Shown: positions 42,506 through 50,832, counted from the stretch's first letter. The stretch is 64,000 nucleotides of DNA from Natranaeroarchaeum aerophilus (GCF_023638055.1 NZ_JAKRVY010000003.1:186001-250000); one strand, 5' to 3'. Numbers and translations: made by a program. Notes: generated by a model from the letters alone, not told the origin.

Positions 42506-44088
42506 GACAACCACCGACGAACCCGCGTCTGTGCCCGGAGTGCTCCCGACGCAAGCCGGACGAACCACCGCCTGGGAAGGCTCGCTGGCCGTTCCATCGG
42601 GCCGAATGCCGAGGTGGCGATCGTGCGCGATTCGACATACCGGAGAAGACCGACCTCTCCGTGGCGACGTCCGAGTCCGGACTCCCCAAACCCGCCCATC
42701 GGCGCATCCATCGACGACCAGCCCACGGTGAACGGGTCGTTCACGCAGACGGTCCCGCAGTCGATCCGCCGGGCAACTGCGCGTCCGCGTTCGGTATCGC
42801 GTGTGTAGACGCTCGCGTTCAGCCCGTATTCGGAGTCGTTGGCACGGCTGACTGCTTCCTCGACACCCGAGACTGGGTAGACCGAAACGACCGGTCCGAA
42901 CGTCTCCTCGCAGGCGACCTGTGAGTCTTCCGGGACACCCTCCAGCACTGTTGGCTCGTAACAGAACGGCCCCACGTCCGGGCGATATCGTCCGCCAGTG
43001 AGCACCGACGCGCCATCCTCGACTGCGCCGTCGACGTGTGCCCGAACTCGCTCCAGCTGTCGCCCGTCGATCAGCGATCCGACGTCCCCATCGTAGCCGA
43101 CCCCGACGCCAAGCGAGAGTTTGCGCGTTTCGCCAACGAAGGCATCAAGGAACTCGTCGTAGACGGATTCGTCGACGTAGATCCGTTCGGGCGCGAGACA
43201 GAGCTGTCCAGCGTTCGTATACGCTCCTTTCACCGCGCCGCGGGCCGCCACCCCGATGTCGGCATCGCCGAGCACGAGCATTGGGTTTTTGCCGCCCAGC
43301 TCGAGCGAGCAATCGATCAGGTTTCGGCCCGCGCGCTCGGCGACGGTTCGTCCGGTCTCGGTGCCCCCCGTGAATGCGATGTAATCGATCCGATCGATCA
43401 GTGCAGGCCCCACTACCTCGCCCTTGCCGGTGACGACCGCGAGGACGTCGTCGGGCAGTCCGGCCTCTTCGAGCAGTTCGGCGAGCATGAGCGTCGCAAA
43501 TGGGGTTCGCTCGTCGGGCTTGCAGACGACGGCGTTGCCCGCGAGCAGGGCGGGGAGCAGATCCGCCATCGAGAGTGTCATCGGGTAGTTCCACGGGCTG
43601 ATCACGCCGACGACGCCGACCGGCTCGTACGTCTCGACGGCGCTCGTGAGTCCCGGAGCGGGACCGGTCCGATCGCGCTCGTCGAGCAGTCCCGGGCCGT
43701 CTTTGCCGTAGTAGCCAGCGGTGTTGACGACATCCAGCACTTCCTCGAATGCGTGTTCGCGCGCTTTCCCCGTCTCGACCTGAATCGCGTCGAGAAGTTC
43801 CTCGCGACGATCCAGCACGAGGTCGGCGAACCGATAGAGCACCTGTGCTCGTTCCTCGGGCCGACGCTCCGCCCACGCATCCTGCGCACTTTGCGCACGC
43901 TCGACGGCAGCGTCGACGTCCGCAGCCTCGCAGGCAGGCACGGTCCCGACCACTTCGTCGGTCACCGGGGTCCGGACATCGATCGACTCTCGCTCTCCGG
44001 CCGTCGATATTCGATCACCAAGCACGTCGAGGTGGGAACTGGAGAGCACTGCCGAGGCGAGGATCGTCGACTGCAATCGAGAGGACAT
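42502..44088 (-). CDS. aldehyde dehydrogenase with basic amphipathic C-terminal tail
   Basis: A 528-residue NAD(P)-dependent aldehyde dehydrogenase. The family motifs are clear: VGVVGVISPWNYPMTLS (about residues 165-181), FTGGTETGRTVAERAG, the general base in ELGGKNPM (Glu about 264) and the nucleophilic Cys in NAGQLCLAP (about 296). Sequence type is near succinate-semialdehyde and long-chain aldehyde dehydrogenases. The last 25 residues are basic and amphipathic (LPRRWFVRLASGALRAQTRV...), unusual for haloarchaea and reminiscent of membrane-associated fatty aldehyde dehydrogenases. It is coupled to the SDR gene. Lipid-related aldehyde is a hypothesis. Confidence 0.88.
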   Translation of the reverse strand: MSSRLQSTILASAVLSSSHLDVLGDRISTAGERESIDVRTPVTDEVVGTVPACEAADVDAAVERAQSAQDAWAERRPEERAQVLYRFADLVLDRREELLDAIQVETGKAREHAFEEVLDVVNTAGYYGKDGPGLLDERDRTGPAPGLTSAVETYEPVGVVGVISPWNYPMTLSMADLLPALLAGNAVVCKPDERTPFATLMLAELLEEAGLPDDVLAVVTGKGEVVGPALIDRIDYIAFTGGTETGRTVAERAGRNLIDCSLELGGKNPMLVLGDADIGVAARGAVKGAYTNAGQLCLAPERIYVDESVYDEFLDAFVGETRKLSLGVGVGYDGDVGSLIDGRQLERVRAHVDGAVEDGASVLTGGRYRPDVGPFCYEPTVLEGVPEDSQVACEETFGPVVSVYPVSGVEEAVSRANDSEYGLNASVYTRDTERGRAVARRIDCGTVCVNDPFTVGWSSMDAPMGGFGESGLGRRHGEVGLLRYVESRTIATSAFGPMERPASLPRRWFVRLASGALRAQTRVRRWLS

Positions 44089-44188
44089 GTCGATACCAAA
44101 GAACTACACGGACTACTGTCTACCGCCCGGATCCGAGAGGAAAGACCGTCACGTCGACGGGGTACTAGAGAAGAGCGGGCCGAACGGA

Positions 44189-45931
44189 TCAGTCGTCCGC
44201 CGGCGATGGGCTCGCGTCGAGGCTGTCGTCCTCGGCGTAGGGGTACCAGGTCCGTTTGGTGTTGTGCATGTACGGATCCTCGTAGCTCGTCTCCTCGGGA
44301 TCGATGATGTCGTCGAGCGTCTCGTCGTCGAGTCGAGCGATGTAATCACGGAACGTCTCCTCACCGTTGCGCTCCGATTCGAATTTCGCCAGCAGGTTCT
44401 CGATGGCGCCAGGCACCTCGTCGGCCGGGACGCGCTCGGCGACCCACTCGGCGAACTGCGGGTTCTCTCCGAGGCCGCCACCGAGGCCGATGTCGAGCGC
44501 TTCGACCGGCTCGCCGTCCTTGCGCGTCTTCATGCCGCGCAGGGAGACGTCGGCGATCTGGGGCTGGGCACACGATGCCGTACAGCCCGAGAGGTGGATG
44601 TGGAAGTCCTCGACGCCCCCGGGAAGCTCGACGTTCTCCTTGAGCCAGCGGGCGTAGCGAACCTGCCGGTTCTTCGTCTCGACGATCGAGAGCGAACAGA
44701 ACTCCGTCCCTGTACAGGCGACCGAGCCGCGCATGAACGGATGCGGATCCGGCGAGTAGTCCTCGAGCAGGTCCTCTTCGAGCAGGGCGTCGAGGTCGTC
44801 CTCGGGGACGTCGGTGATGATCACGTTCTGTCGCTGGGAGACCCGGACCTCGCCGGAACCGTACTCCTCGGCGAGGCGGGCGAGTTCGTGGGTATCGTCC
44901 GCTCCCATCCGGCCGACCAGAACGTTGAGACCGACGTAGTAGTTGCCGTCGCGCTGTTCGTGGACGCCGACCAGATCGCCGTGTTCGTTGCCGCCGGCGT
45001 TGTAGGTGTACTGCTCGCGGAGATCCGTCCCCGCGGTTTCGAGCTCGAAGTTCACGAAGTCGTCCTGAAGGACGCGGCGGAACTTCTCGGGCCCCCATTC
45101 GTCCATCAGGAACTTGATGCGGGCGTTGTAGCGGTTCTCGCGGTCGCCGTGCTCGCGGAACAGCGCGGAGATGCCACCGGCGACGTCCGCCGCGTTCTCG
45201 GGCCGGGTGAACACGTCGAGTTCGCGGGCCAGTCGCGGCTCGTTCCGCGAGAGGCCGCCGCCCACGCGGACGTTGAACCCGCGGACTTCCTCGCCGTCGA
45301 TCTCCTTGAACGCCGGTTCGAGCGCGAGGTCGTTGATGTCACCCTGTCCGGAGCCGTCCGCTGCACCAGTGACCGACACCTTCCATTTTCGTGGGAGGTT
45401 CGAGTGGTCGTCGTTGCCCTTGAACCGCTCGTTGAGCTCCATGATGACTGGCAGCGCATCGACGAACTCGGGGGCCTTTCCGGCCATCGGGTTGCCGACG
45501 ATGTTCCGCCAGGAGTCACCACAGGCCTGCTGGGTCGAGAGGCCGACGGATTCGAGCTTCTCGAAGACGTCCGGAATGTCCTCGAGCCGGATCCAGTGGA
45601 GCTGGATCGACTGGCGCGTCGTCCAGTCGACGTAGGCGTTTCCGAATTCCGGGTTCGAGGCCGGGCCGGTGGCGTACTCGTTTGCGACTTCGGCGACGAC
45701 CTCGGTCTGTCCCGGTTCGAGTACGCCGTTTGGCGTCCCGATCCGCATCATGAAGTAGCTCTCCTGGCCTGCGCGCTGGTGGTAGAGACCCCACCATTTG
45801 AACCGCTCGAACCACTCGTCGTGTTCCTCCTCCGGGATCGACTCCCAGCCCTCCTCGGCGAACTCCATCAGGTGCTCCCTGATCTCGTTGCCGTAGATCT
45901 CGTCTTTCCACTTTTCGACGTCAGTTGGCAT
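44189..45931 (-). CDS. siroheme-dependent nitrite/sulfite reductase
   Basis: A 580-residue ferredoxin-type assimilatory reductase with two siroheme-binding halves. The 4Fe-4S/siroheme cysteines are in ACTGTEFCSLS (about residues 403-413) and SGCTASCAQ (about 446-454). The sequence starts MPTDVEKWKDEIYGNEIREH, typical for haloarchaeal nirA-type proteins. It reduces nitrite to ammonium or sulfite to sulfide; without the neighbouring nitrate reductase or sulfate genes the choice is unclear. It is followed on the same strand by nothing close; the small zinc-ribbon gene is upstream at 46058. Confidence 0.88.
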   Translation of the reverse strand: MPTDVEKWKDEIYGNEIREHLMEFAEEGWESIPEEEHDEWFERFKWWGLYHQRAGQESYFMMRIGTPNGVLEPGQTEVVAEVANEYATGPASNPEFGNAYVDWTTRQSIQLHWIRLEDIPDVFEKLESVGLSTQQACGDSWRNIVGNPMAGKAPEFVDALPVIMELNERFKGNDDHSNLPRKWKVSVTGAADGSGQGDINDLALEPAFKEIDGEEVRGFNVRVGGGLSRNEPRLARELDVFTRPENAADVAGGISALFREHGDRENRYNARIKFLMDEWGPEKFRRVLQDDFVNFELETAGTDLREQYTYNAGGNEHGDLVGVHEQRDGNYYVGLNVLVGRMGADDTHELARLAEEYGSGEVRVSQRQNVIITDVPEDDLDALLEEDLLEDYSPDPHPFMRGSVACTGTEFCSLSIVETKNRQVRYARWLKENVELPGGVEDFHIHLSGCTASCAQPQIADVSLRGMKTRKDGEPVEALDIGLGGGLGENPQFAEWVAERVPADEVPGAIENLLAKFESERNGEETFRDYIARLDDETLDDIIDPEETSYEDPYMHNTKRTWYPYAEDDSLDASPSPADD

Positions 45932-46057
45932 ATACCCACCATATGCCCTCCTTTCATAAACCACGACCTCTCGCGTCAGTTCTCCCCCCATCTACAGTGT
46001 AGCGGAAATCTTTGCCAGACACGAGACCACATGCCACGAACCGGGGATCCGTCGTGA

Positions 46058-46411
46058 TCAGTACCGGCCGGAGAGTCGGTGTTCGCCTGCGATGGGGTCC
46101 TCGACGGGTTCGAGCAGTGACTGGACCTGGCCGGAGTCGTACGCATAGAAGTCCCCGTCGATGATCCGACCAACCGGCAGCGTGTCGATCGACCCCTCAG
46201 TACCGCAGTCGATACACTGCCCGACGACGCCCGCGACGATCCGGTGTTCGTCAACCCCGACGTCGTAGAACGCCTCCAGCAACAGATGTGCGACTTCGCA
46301 CTCACAAAAGCCGTGTCGAGCGATGGGCCAGATCTGGCTCACACCGACGGCCCGCGAGTCGTTGACGCTAATCCAGGCACCGTCGTCGAGCGTCCGCACG
46401 GAAACTACCAT
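46058..46411 (-). CDS. small Cys-rich protein, possible zinc ribbon
   Basis: A 117-residue protein with two Cys pairs: CECE near residue 36 and CIDCG near residue 67, spaced as in zinc beta-ribbons, although a four-ligand site with this spacing is not a well-known pattern. The remainder is acidic and beta-like. I do not recognise a family. It is upstream of the siroheme reductase in the same direction with a 127-bp gap, so a role with that enzyme is conceivable. The start at 46411 is chosen among several in-frame codons. Confidence 0.6.
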   Translation of the reverse strand: MVVSVRTLDDGAWISVNDSRAVGVSQIWPIARHGFCECEVAHLLLEAFYDVGVDEHRIVAGVVGQCIDCGTEGSIDTLPVGRIIDGDFYAYDSGQVQSLLEPVEDPIAGEHRLSGRY

Positions 46412-46628
46412 ACTGACATACTGACGCTCCGGACCCCTTAGCGACTCGTCGGTAACAATGCTTACCGGAGCTGTGACGGTGAAAACACCGTCAAAACGCG
46501 GTATGACGGCCGATTCGATATCATCCAGCCCGTCAGAGATGTCGGAAAGGAACACTGGTAATCTGGAGTTCGGGTAGGGATTGTTGCTGAACGCTCTTTT
46601 AAGCGGCTGCCTGTACAACGGTCGCGTG

Positions 46629-46733
46629 ATGACAGACGAGTCGCACGTCGAGCGAGTATCGACCAGCCAACATACGTCAGCGGATGTCGCACCCGAGCTC
46701 TACGAGTCGGATGCACTGGAGGTCGGCCGATGA
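46629..46733 (+). CDS. possible 34-residue small protein, overlapping the next gene
   Basis: A 34-aa acidic frame (MTDESHVERVSTSQHTSADV start) whose stop overlaps the ATG of the next small gene by 4 bp (ATGA). The coupling with the conserved 42-aa protein downstream is the main reason to list it. No family is recognised and no promoter is clear. Confidence 0.4.
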   Translation: MTDESHVERVSTSQHTSADVAPELYESDALEVGR

Positions 46734-46858
46734 CGAACGCAACGATGACAGAGCCAGACGAGGACGATGAACAGCAGGACGACCATCTGTCGGACATCGA
46801 AGAAGGAGCAGGCTGCACCGAAATCTGGGAGCACCTCTCCGAACAACGCGAAGAGTGA
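46730..46858 (+). CDS. 42-residue acidic small protein
   Basis: A 42-aa protein, ending DIEEGAGCTEIWEHLSEQRE. The C-terminal AGCTEIWEHLSE segment looks like a conserved haloarchaeal small protein (from memory; not verified). It contains one Cys and is strongly acidic. It overlaps the preceding 34-codon frame by ATGA, suggesting coupled translation. Function unknown. Confidence 0.6.
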   Translation: MTNATMTEPDEDDEQQDDHLSDIEEGAGCTEIWEHLSEQREE

Positions 46859-46927
46859 CTCCGCGCACGCTTCTGGCCGACGGGAGAGTGGAAGGTTTTT
46901 CTATGCTGCCGCTGCTATGGAAGGATA

Positions 46928-47641
46928 ATGACTGCTGACTGGTCGAAAGACCAGGGTGACGATCCATACCAGCGCACGCGGGGATCGCAGACTCCACCCG
47001 CGGACCGCGAGGAACCGGTTGGGGACCCGGTCGTCCGTGGCGACGAGCGCGTCACTGGCGAGCACGCCGACGAGGCTGTCCAGTTCGACCCCGACGACCC
47101 CGAGAGTCTCGAACGTGCTGCAGAAACCGTCGCCGCGTTCGCGGAGAACACGGCAGGTGCGCCCGACAACGTGTACATGCTCCGCGGTGCGGCAGCGTGT
47201 GCGGCGCTCGTCAGAGGCGAGGGGTCGTACAAGGTTGCCGCCGAACGCGCAGGTGGCGAGGCGACGGTTGCGTTCATCCGCAAGTGGGCTCGCGTCCACG
47301 ACCTTCCCCAGTCAATCCGCCGTCATGTCGCGATGGGACATATCGCGCCGACCGCCGCGAAACACATCGCTCGGGTCAGCGGGACTGCCCGATTCGACCT
47401 TGCATGGGCCGCACTCGACAACGATCTTACCGTCAGGGAGATCCGGACGCTCGCAAGCGAGATCAACGACGGGAACACTGTCGAGGAGGCGCTCGATGCC
47501 CACGGAATCCAACTGGGCGAAATACCGCTCCAGCTCCCACCGCACGTCTACCGCGAACTCCGTCGACGCGCCGCAAACGAGGGCGTCTCTCCCGACCAGC
47601 TCGTCTACCGCGCACTCGACAGCGAGTTTCGGGACCACTGA
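46928..47641 (+). CDS. DUF7119-type protein with a ParB-like helix-turn-helix
   Basis: A 237-residue haloarchaeal protein of unknown function (DUF7119 family by recollection). The N-terminal 50 residues are disordered and polar. The middle contains a HTH-like segment, ESLERAAETVAAFAENTAG then SIRRHVAMGHIAPTAAKHIA (about residues 128-147), reminiscent of ParB/KorB DNA-binding helices. The C-terminus (ELRRRAANEGVSPDQLVYRA) is a ribbon-helix-like motif. Two DNA-binding elements suggest a DNA-binding regulator. It ends 51 bp before tRNA-Lys. Confidence 0.7.
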   Translation: MTADWSKDQGDDPYQRTRGSQTPPADREEPVGDPVVRGDERVTGEHADEAVQFDPDDPESLERAAETVAAFAENTAGAPDNVYMLRGAAACAALVRGEGSYKVAAERAGGEATVAFIRKWARVHDLPQSIRRHVAMGHIAPTAAKHIARVSGTARFDLAWAALDNDLTVREIRTLASEINDGNTVEEALDAHGIQLGEIPLQLPPHVYRELRRRAANEGVSPDQLVYRALDSEFRDH

Positions 47642-47692
47642 CCGCCGCGCATCATAAGGGTTTAATTGTCCCTCCCCCAATCGAATGATGTA

Positions 47693-47766
47693 GGGCCGGT
47701 AGCTCAGTTAGGGAGAGCGTCTGGCTTTTAACCAGACGGTCGAGGGTTCAACTCCCTCCCGGCCCG
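47693..47766 (+). tRNA. tRNA-Lys (anticodon TTT)
   Basis: A 74-nt tRNA. The acceptor GGGCCGG pairs with CCGGCCC, with discriminator G at 47766. The anticodon stem CTGGC... encloses TTT (loop CTTTTAA), decoding AAA. The T-arm GAGGGTTCAACTCCCTC is standard. An AT-rich TTTAATT box about 30 bp upstream fits a promoter. CCA is not encoded. Confidence 0.95.
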
Positions 47767-47888
47767 CTTCTGCGAGGAACGAACGTGACGAGCGAAGCGG
47801 ATACTGAGGGAGTTGAATCCGGGGAGTCGCGCACAGCGAACGAAGTGAGCGAGCACGTCTCCACTCGGTTCAACTCCCTCCCGGCCCG
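47767..47888 (+). repeat. tRNA-Lys 3'-end duplication with T-arm palindrome
   Basis: Bases 47867-47888 are identical to 47745-47766, the last 22 bases of tRNA-Lys, at a distance of 122 bp. The spacer contains GAGGGAGTTGAA (47806-47817), the exact reverse complement of TTCAACTCCCTC (47869-47880), so it forms a 12-bp (extendable to 14 with a G-U) stem made of T-arm sequence. The core includes GCGAACGAAGTGAGC and GCGAGCACGTCT (47849-47860), the latter shared with the tRNA-Arg module. Same overall plan as at tRNA-Leu and tRNA-Arg. Confidence 0.75.
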
Positions 47889-48078
47889 GATCTTCACTGA
47901 CAGCAACGAATGGATGGAGCAAGCAGGTTGGATGCGGAAACTCGCGCGCAACGAAGTGAGCGGAGCAGGCGTTCATACCCGGTCGTCCGCCAAGCCGACT
48001 GGTGGGTTGACGTACTTGAGAGACTCAGGAAGGTGCGACTGTATCCGAAGCTCGAGTCGAAAAGGCCGCAAACGCCGG

Positions 48079-48876
48079 CTATTCTTTGCGCGGCAGGTAC
48101 GCCATCCCGACCAGCAGGAACGCGGACAGTCCGGAGAGAATCATCGCAACGGTCAGGCCGTCCGTCCGCTCATCGAAGTACGCGATTTCGTCGGCCTGTT
48201 CGTTGTAGGAGTCGTGGTCAGACGTAAACTGTAGTCGGTCTCCGGCGGTAAAGTGTGCGATGTAGATCGGGTCTTCGGATAGCTGTGGGACCTCAAGACC
48301 TTCACGGATCGTGAGGTCATCGGTCGCTTCTTCGGTCCACTCGATACGCACCTCGTCTTCCGTCACTTCGGCGACGGTAGCGTCGTGCTCGTTGTACTCG
48401 ATAGCGTCATCTTCGGCGAACGTCTGTCGGTCGAGCGGCTCGTACTCGTCGATCGGAATGAACTCCTCTTCGCCGTCTTCCTCGACGCGGATCACACGAT
48501 CGTCACCTTCGCCGACTACTTCGACGTCGTCGCCGGGCTCCTCACGGAGCGTGAACTCGGTGGGGTCGGTCTCGTTCGGGATGAGTACCTCGTAGTTCGA
48601 CTCCTGATACTCGATTACCTCTCCATGTTCCCAGCTTTCTTCTTCATCAACAGTGATGTTCCACTCCAGTGTTCCAGTCGGGACACCGTCGTCACGCGTC
48701 ACTTCCGTGAGCGTGTAGGTCACGCCCTCGGCCTCGAACTGGTCACCCTCTTCGACGTCATACTCGGGGTCTTCAAGCGTTATTTCTGGACTTTCGGCTG
48801 TTACGACAAGTCCGTAGGCTCCGACCGCGATGACGAGGAAGAGCGCGACGTACCCGGCCGCTGCTCGTCGTTGCAT
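48079..48876 (-). CDS. membrane-anchored protein with two membrane helices, unknown
   Basis: A 265-residue protein with an N-terminal hydrophobic helix (residues 7-25), a long acidic extracellular-type middle (about 35-225: VEEGDQFEAEGVTYTLTEVT and similar beta segments, no cysteines), and a C-terminal helix (about 238-258). I recognise no family. It may be exposed at the surface. Start at 48876, with a TATA-like TTATACG box about 30 bp upstream. It is in the AT-poor part of the region next to the tRNA-Lys repeat. Confidence 0.65.
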   Translation of the reverse strand: MQRRAAAGYVALFLVIAVGAYGLVVTAESPEITLEDPEYDVEEGDQFEAEGVTYTLTEVTRDDGVPTGTLEWNITVDEEESWEHGEVIEYQESNYEVLIPNETDPTEFTLREEPGDDVEVVGEGDDRVIRVEEDGEEEFIPIDEYEPLDRQTFAEDDAIEYNEHDATVAEVTEDEVRIEWTEEATDDLTIREGLEVPQLSEDPIYIAHFTAGDRLQFTSDHDSYNEQADEIAYFDERTDGLTVAMILSGLSAFLLVGMAYLPRKE

Positions 48877-49274
48877 ATCTGGGAGGTGGAACGCATACCG
48901 TATAACGATTACTTTTCGGCGAACGTCTCTTCCCCTGCACTGGCGTCGGTCCCCAACCAGTGGTTGTTTCAGGATGAGACCCGACGTAGCAAAGGTTCTT
49001 TATTCCTCAATGACATACTATACCATGCCAGCGCTCGCTGGGATGCCATATCAATACGTGTATCCTCGCGTTCGGTAACCGTGATGTGGCATCGGGCGTA
49101 ATACGCGATCCTCGCGGGCGGGCACGTCCCGCCGTCCCGTTTCTGGAACAGTCTATGTCGCCAGCGCGTCGCTACTCGACATCACGTCGACGCGGTCACT
49201 TCAGCGCTGGATCCAGACTGCCGCCAGGACGAAACTGAAGAGGTTGGCTGGAACAATCTCGGGGTTCTGATCTC
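48877..49274. other. intergenic region with no supportable intact gene
   Basis: About 400 bp. Contents: promoter zone of the divergent gene, then a 6-bp hairpin GGCGGG-CACGT-CCCGCC (49117-49133) and further GC-rich sequence. Reading frames here are short and unlike any protein I know. It leads into the integrase remnant. Confidence 0.4.
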
Positions 49275-49444
49275 CGGCGCAGCTGGGCCACCTCGCTCCC
49301 CAACGCCGATGTCGACGCCCTGATGGTCTGTGGTTGGGCGGTTGGAATAAGCTGGAGACGTTGCTGGAGCACTATCGCGGGACGCACAGTCCAGAGGCTC
49401 AGCAGCGGGAGCGGGGGAAGGTCGACTGGCTATATTACGAATGA
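49275..49444 (+). pseudogene. C-terminal remnant of a XerC/D-type integrase, frameshifted
   Basis: Two frames in series read as the end of a haloarchaeal tyrosine recombinase. From 49275: RRSWATSLPNADVDALMV; then after a frame change near 49325-49340: LGGWNKLETLLEHYRGTHSP followed by AQQRERGKVDWL and a stop at 49442-49444. HYRG carries the Tyr nucleophile position and the Leu-Gly-Gly-Trp context is typical of the family. The N-terminal part is missing. It shows that an integrated element once lay here, between tRNA-Lys and tRNA-Met/Asn. Confidence 0.7.
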
Positions 49445-49548
49445 AACCTCCAGAAATCTGGCCTAGTAGTAATTTTAAGCCTATATTTGGGCATTGATTA
49501 TGTCGGCTTCCAATTACCAGTAGATTAATATCAAGACAGTCAAGTTTT

Positions 49549-50160
49549 ATGACAGTGAGACGGAGAGAATTCATCACAGGGGCGACCACAGTAGGTGGCA
49601 CTGTCTTGGCAGGGTGCGCTGGACTAAATGAGCCGGAAATGGAATTTCAGAATTTCGTTGTTCCAGATCCAAACGTGGTCTCAGTAAATGAAGAAGATCG
49701 GGAGTATTTTGTCACGATTCAAAACAGTCGCGGGAGCGGTCAAATTAGAGTAGAACTTTGGTACTTCCAAGATTCAAATGTCCCCGACCCATCTGCAGCG
49801 TCGATTTATTTGGAGAATTCACGTGAAGGGCGTCAATTCGATTTAGACAGGTCTTTTTATTTCAACTCTGAAGAGAGAAGAGAAGAATCGATAATAGGAA
49901 GTGAAAACGCGCCAGAACAGTCAGAATTCCCTGAATACGCCCTGATGGTGTGGCCAGCGTCTCATGGAGCTGTTTTTGAGAATACAGGTGAGTCTGGAGA
50001 GGTTGAATTTAGATTTGAGTACCGGGATACAGCAGGATACGATCCAGTAGAACCAGCGGACAAACTGGAAGCAGTGGGTAGTGATTCAACAATTGAAGTA
50101 GTATTTGAGACTGTAGTTCCGCCTAGATCTGAATACGAAATTCTGGCCGAGCCAGTCTAG
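49549..50160 (+). CDS. Tat-exported lipoprotein, AT-rich
   Basis: A 203-residue exported lipoprotein. The N-terminus MTVRRREFITGATTVGGTVL has twin arginines and a lipobox LAGC near residue 21, so Tat export and lipidation are expected. The mature part is beta-rich with VSVNEEDREYFVTIQNSRGS and similar sequence, resembling an Ig-like or C2-like fold; no family is recognised. Base composition is AT-rich relative to flanks, and an integrase remnant precedes it, so it is probably part of an imported segment. Confidence 0.75.
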   Translation: MTVRRREFITGATTVGGTVLAGCAGLNEPEMEFQNFVVPDPNVVSVNEEDREYFVTIQNSRGSGQIRVELWYFQDSNVPDPSAASIYLENSREGRQFDLDRSFYFNSEERREESIIGSENAPEQSEFPEYALMVWPASHGAVFENTGESGEVEFRFEYRDTAGYDPVEPADKLEAVGSDSTIEVVFETVVPPRSEYEILAEPV

Positions 50161-50236
50161 AATAGTATATTATTCTCACTATTGCTGTATTTCGTCACCG
50201 TGTGGCTGACCAACGGTCAGACGAGCGTCGCCTGAC

Positions 50237-50488
50237 TCATACCGACCACCCTTCGGCCTGTTCATTACTGCGATGCGCGGCTGATTCTTCGGGATCAGTA
50301 ACCGCGACCTCGACCCCGGCGGCGCTCCCGCGGCTCAGTCGGCGCGTGGTATCGCACTCGGGACAGCGGTGGGCAACGTGATCCTCGTCGCCGAACACCC
50401 TCCTGAAGTCCTCCGATACGTGGGCGCCACAGTTCCGGCAGGTGGGGGACTCGTCGCTCTCGGTGACGAGTTTTAGCACGAGAACCAC
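50237..50488 (-). CDS. small zinc-ribbon protein (DUF7563-like)
   Basis: An 83-residue protein with CRNCG (about residues 17-21) and CPECD (about 42-46), a typical zinc-ribbon pair, and a VSEDFRRVFGDEDHVAHR segment between. It resembles the haloarchaeal DUF7563 family (putative zinc ribbon, function unknown). The start is GTG at 50488; a second GTG at 50479 is possible. It sits between the AT-rich lipoprotein gene and tRNA-Met. Confidence 0.65.
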   Translation of the reverse strand: MVLVLKLVTESDESPTCRNCGAHVSEDFRRVFGDEDHVAHRCPECDTTRRLSRGSAAGVEVAVTDPEESAAHRSNEQAEGWSV

Positions 50489-50657
50489 CCCCGGTTTCGG
50501 CTATATGTATCGCACGACGGGATCGGGTACCGCTTCGTGCCGAAGCGAACTTCGCACAGAGGGCGGCAAATCCGAATGTCGTAAACTGCTGATTTCGATT
50601 GTTCTGGGTACTGTAGCTCCTAAATCGTGTACAGCTACTGAACGATTCCGAAGGAAG

Positions 50658-50732
50658 TGGGCCCGCTCGGATTTGAACCAAGGACGAAGCGGTTATGAGC
50701 CGCTCTCTCTAACCAGACTGAGATACGGGCCC
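50658..50732 (-). tRNA. tRNA-Met (anticodon CAT)
   Basis: A 75-nt tRNA. The acceptor GGGCCCG pairs with CGGGCCC, discriminator A at 50658. The anticodon loop CTCATAA gives CAT; elongator rather than initiator is likely because the anticodon stem lacks three consecutive G-C pairs typical of the initiator. No intron is visible in the sequence read here. A hairpin GTAGCT...AGCTAC (50613-50638) lies downstream of its 3' end. Confidence 0.93.
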
Positions 50733-50832
50733 TCGGTCACCAGTTGATGGACCTGAAACTAAGACCTGTCGCATCCGAACGCGGCCCCTGACCGACAGCA
50801 GGTACTCCGATCATCGAGTTCCAGAGAAGATA

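Noticed and set aside
44087-46057. Plus-strand frame of 656 codons opposite the siroheme reductase
   Set aside because: Same antisense effect; the minus-strand reductase has complete family motifs, so this frame is a shadow.
47910-48227. 105-codon frame downstream of tRNA-Lys with a segment like WWVDVLERLRKV
   Set aside because: The segment could be remnant coding sequence, but most of the frame is antisense to the membrane protein gene at 48079 and no family match is convincing.
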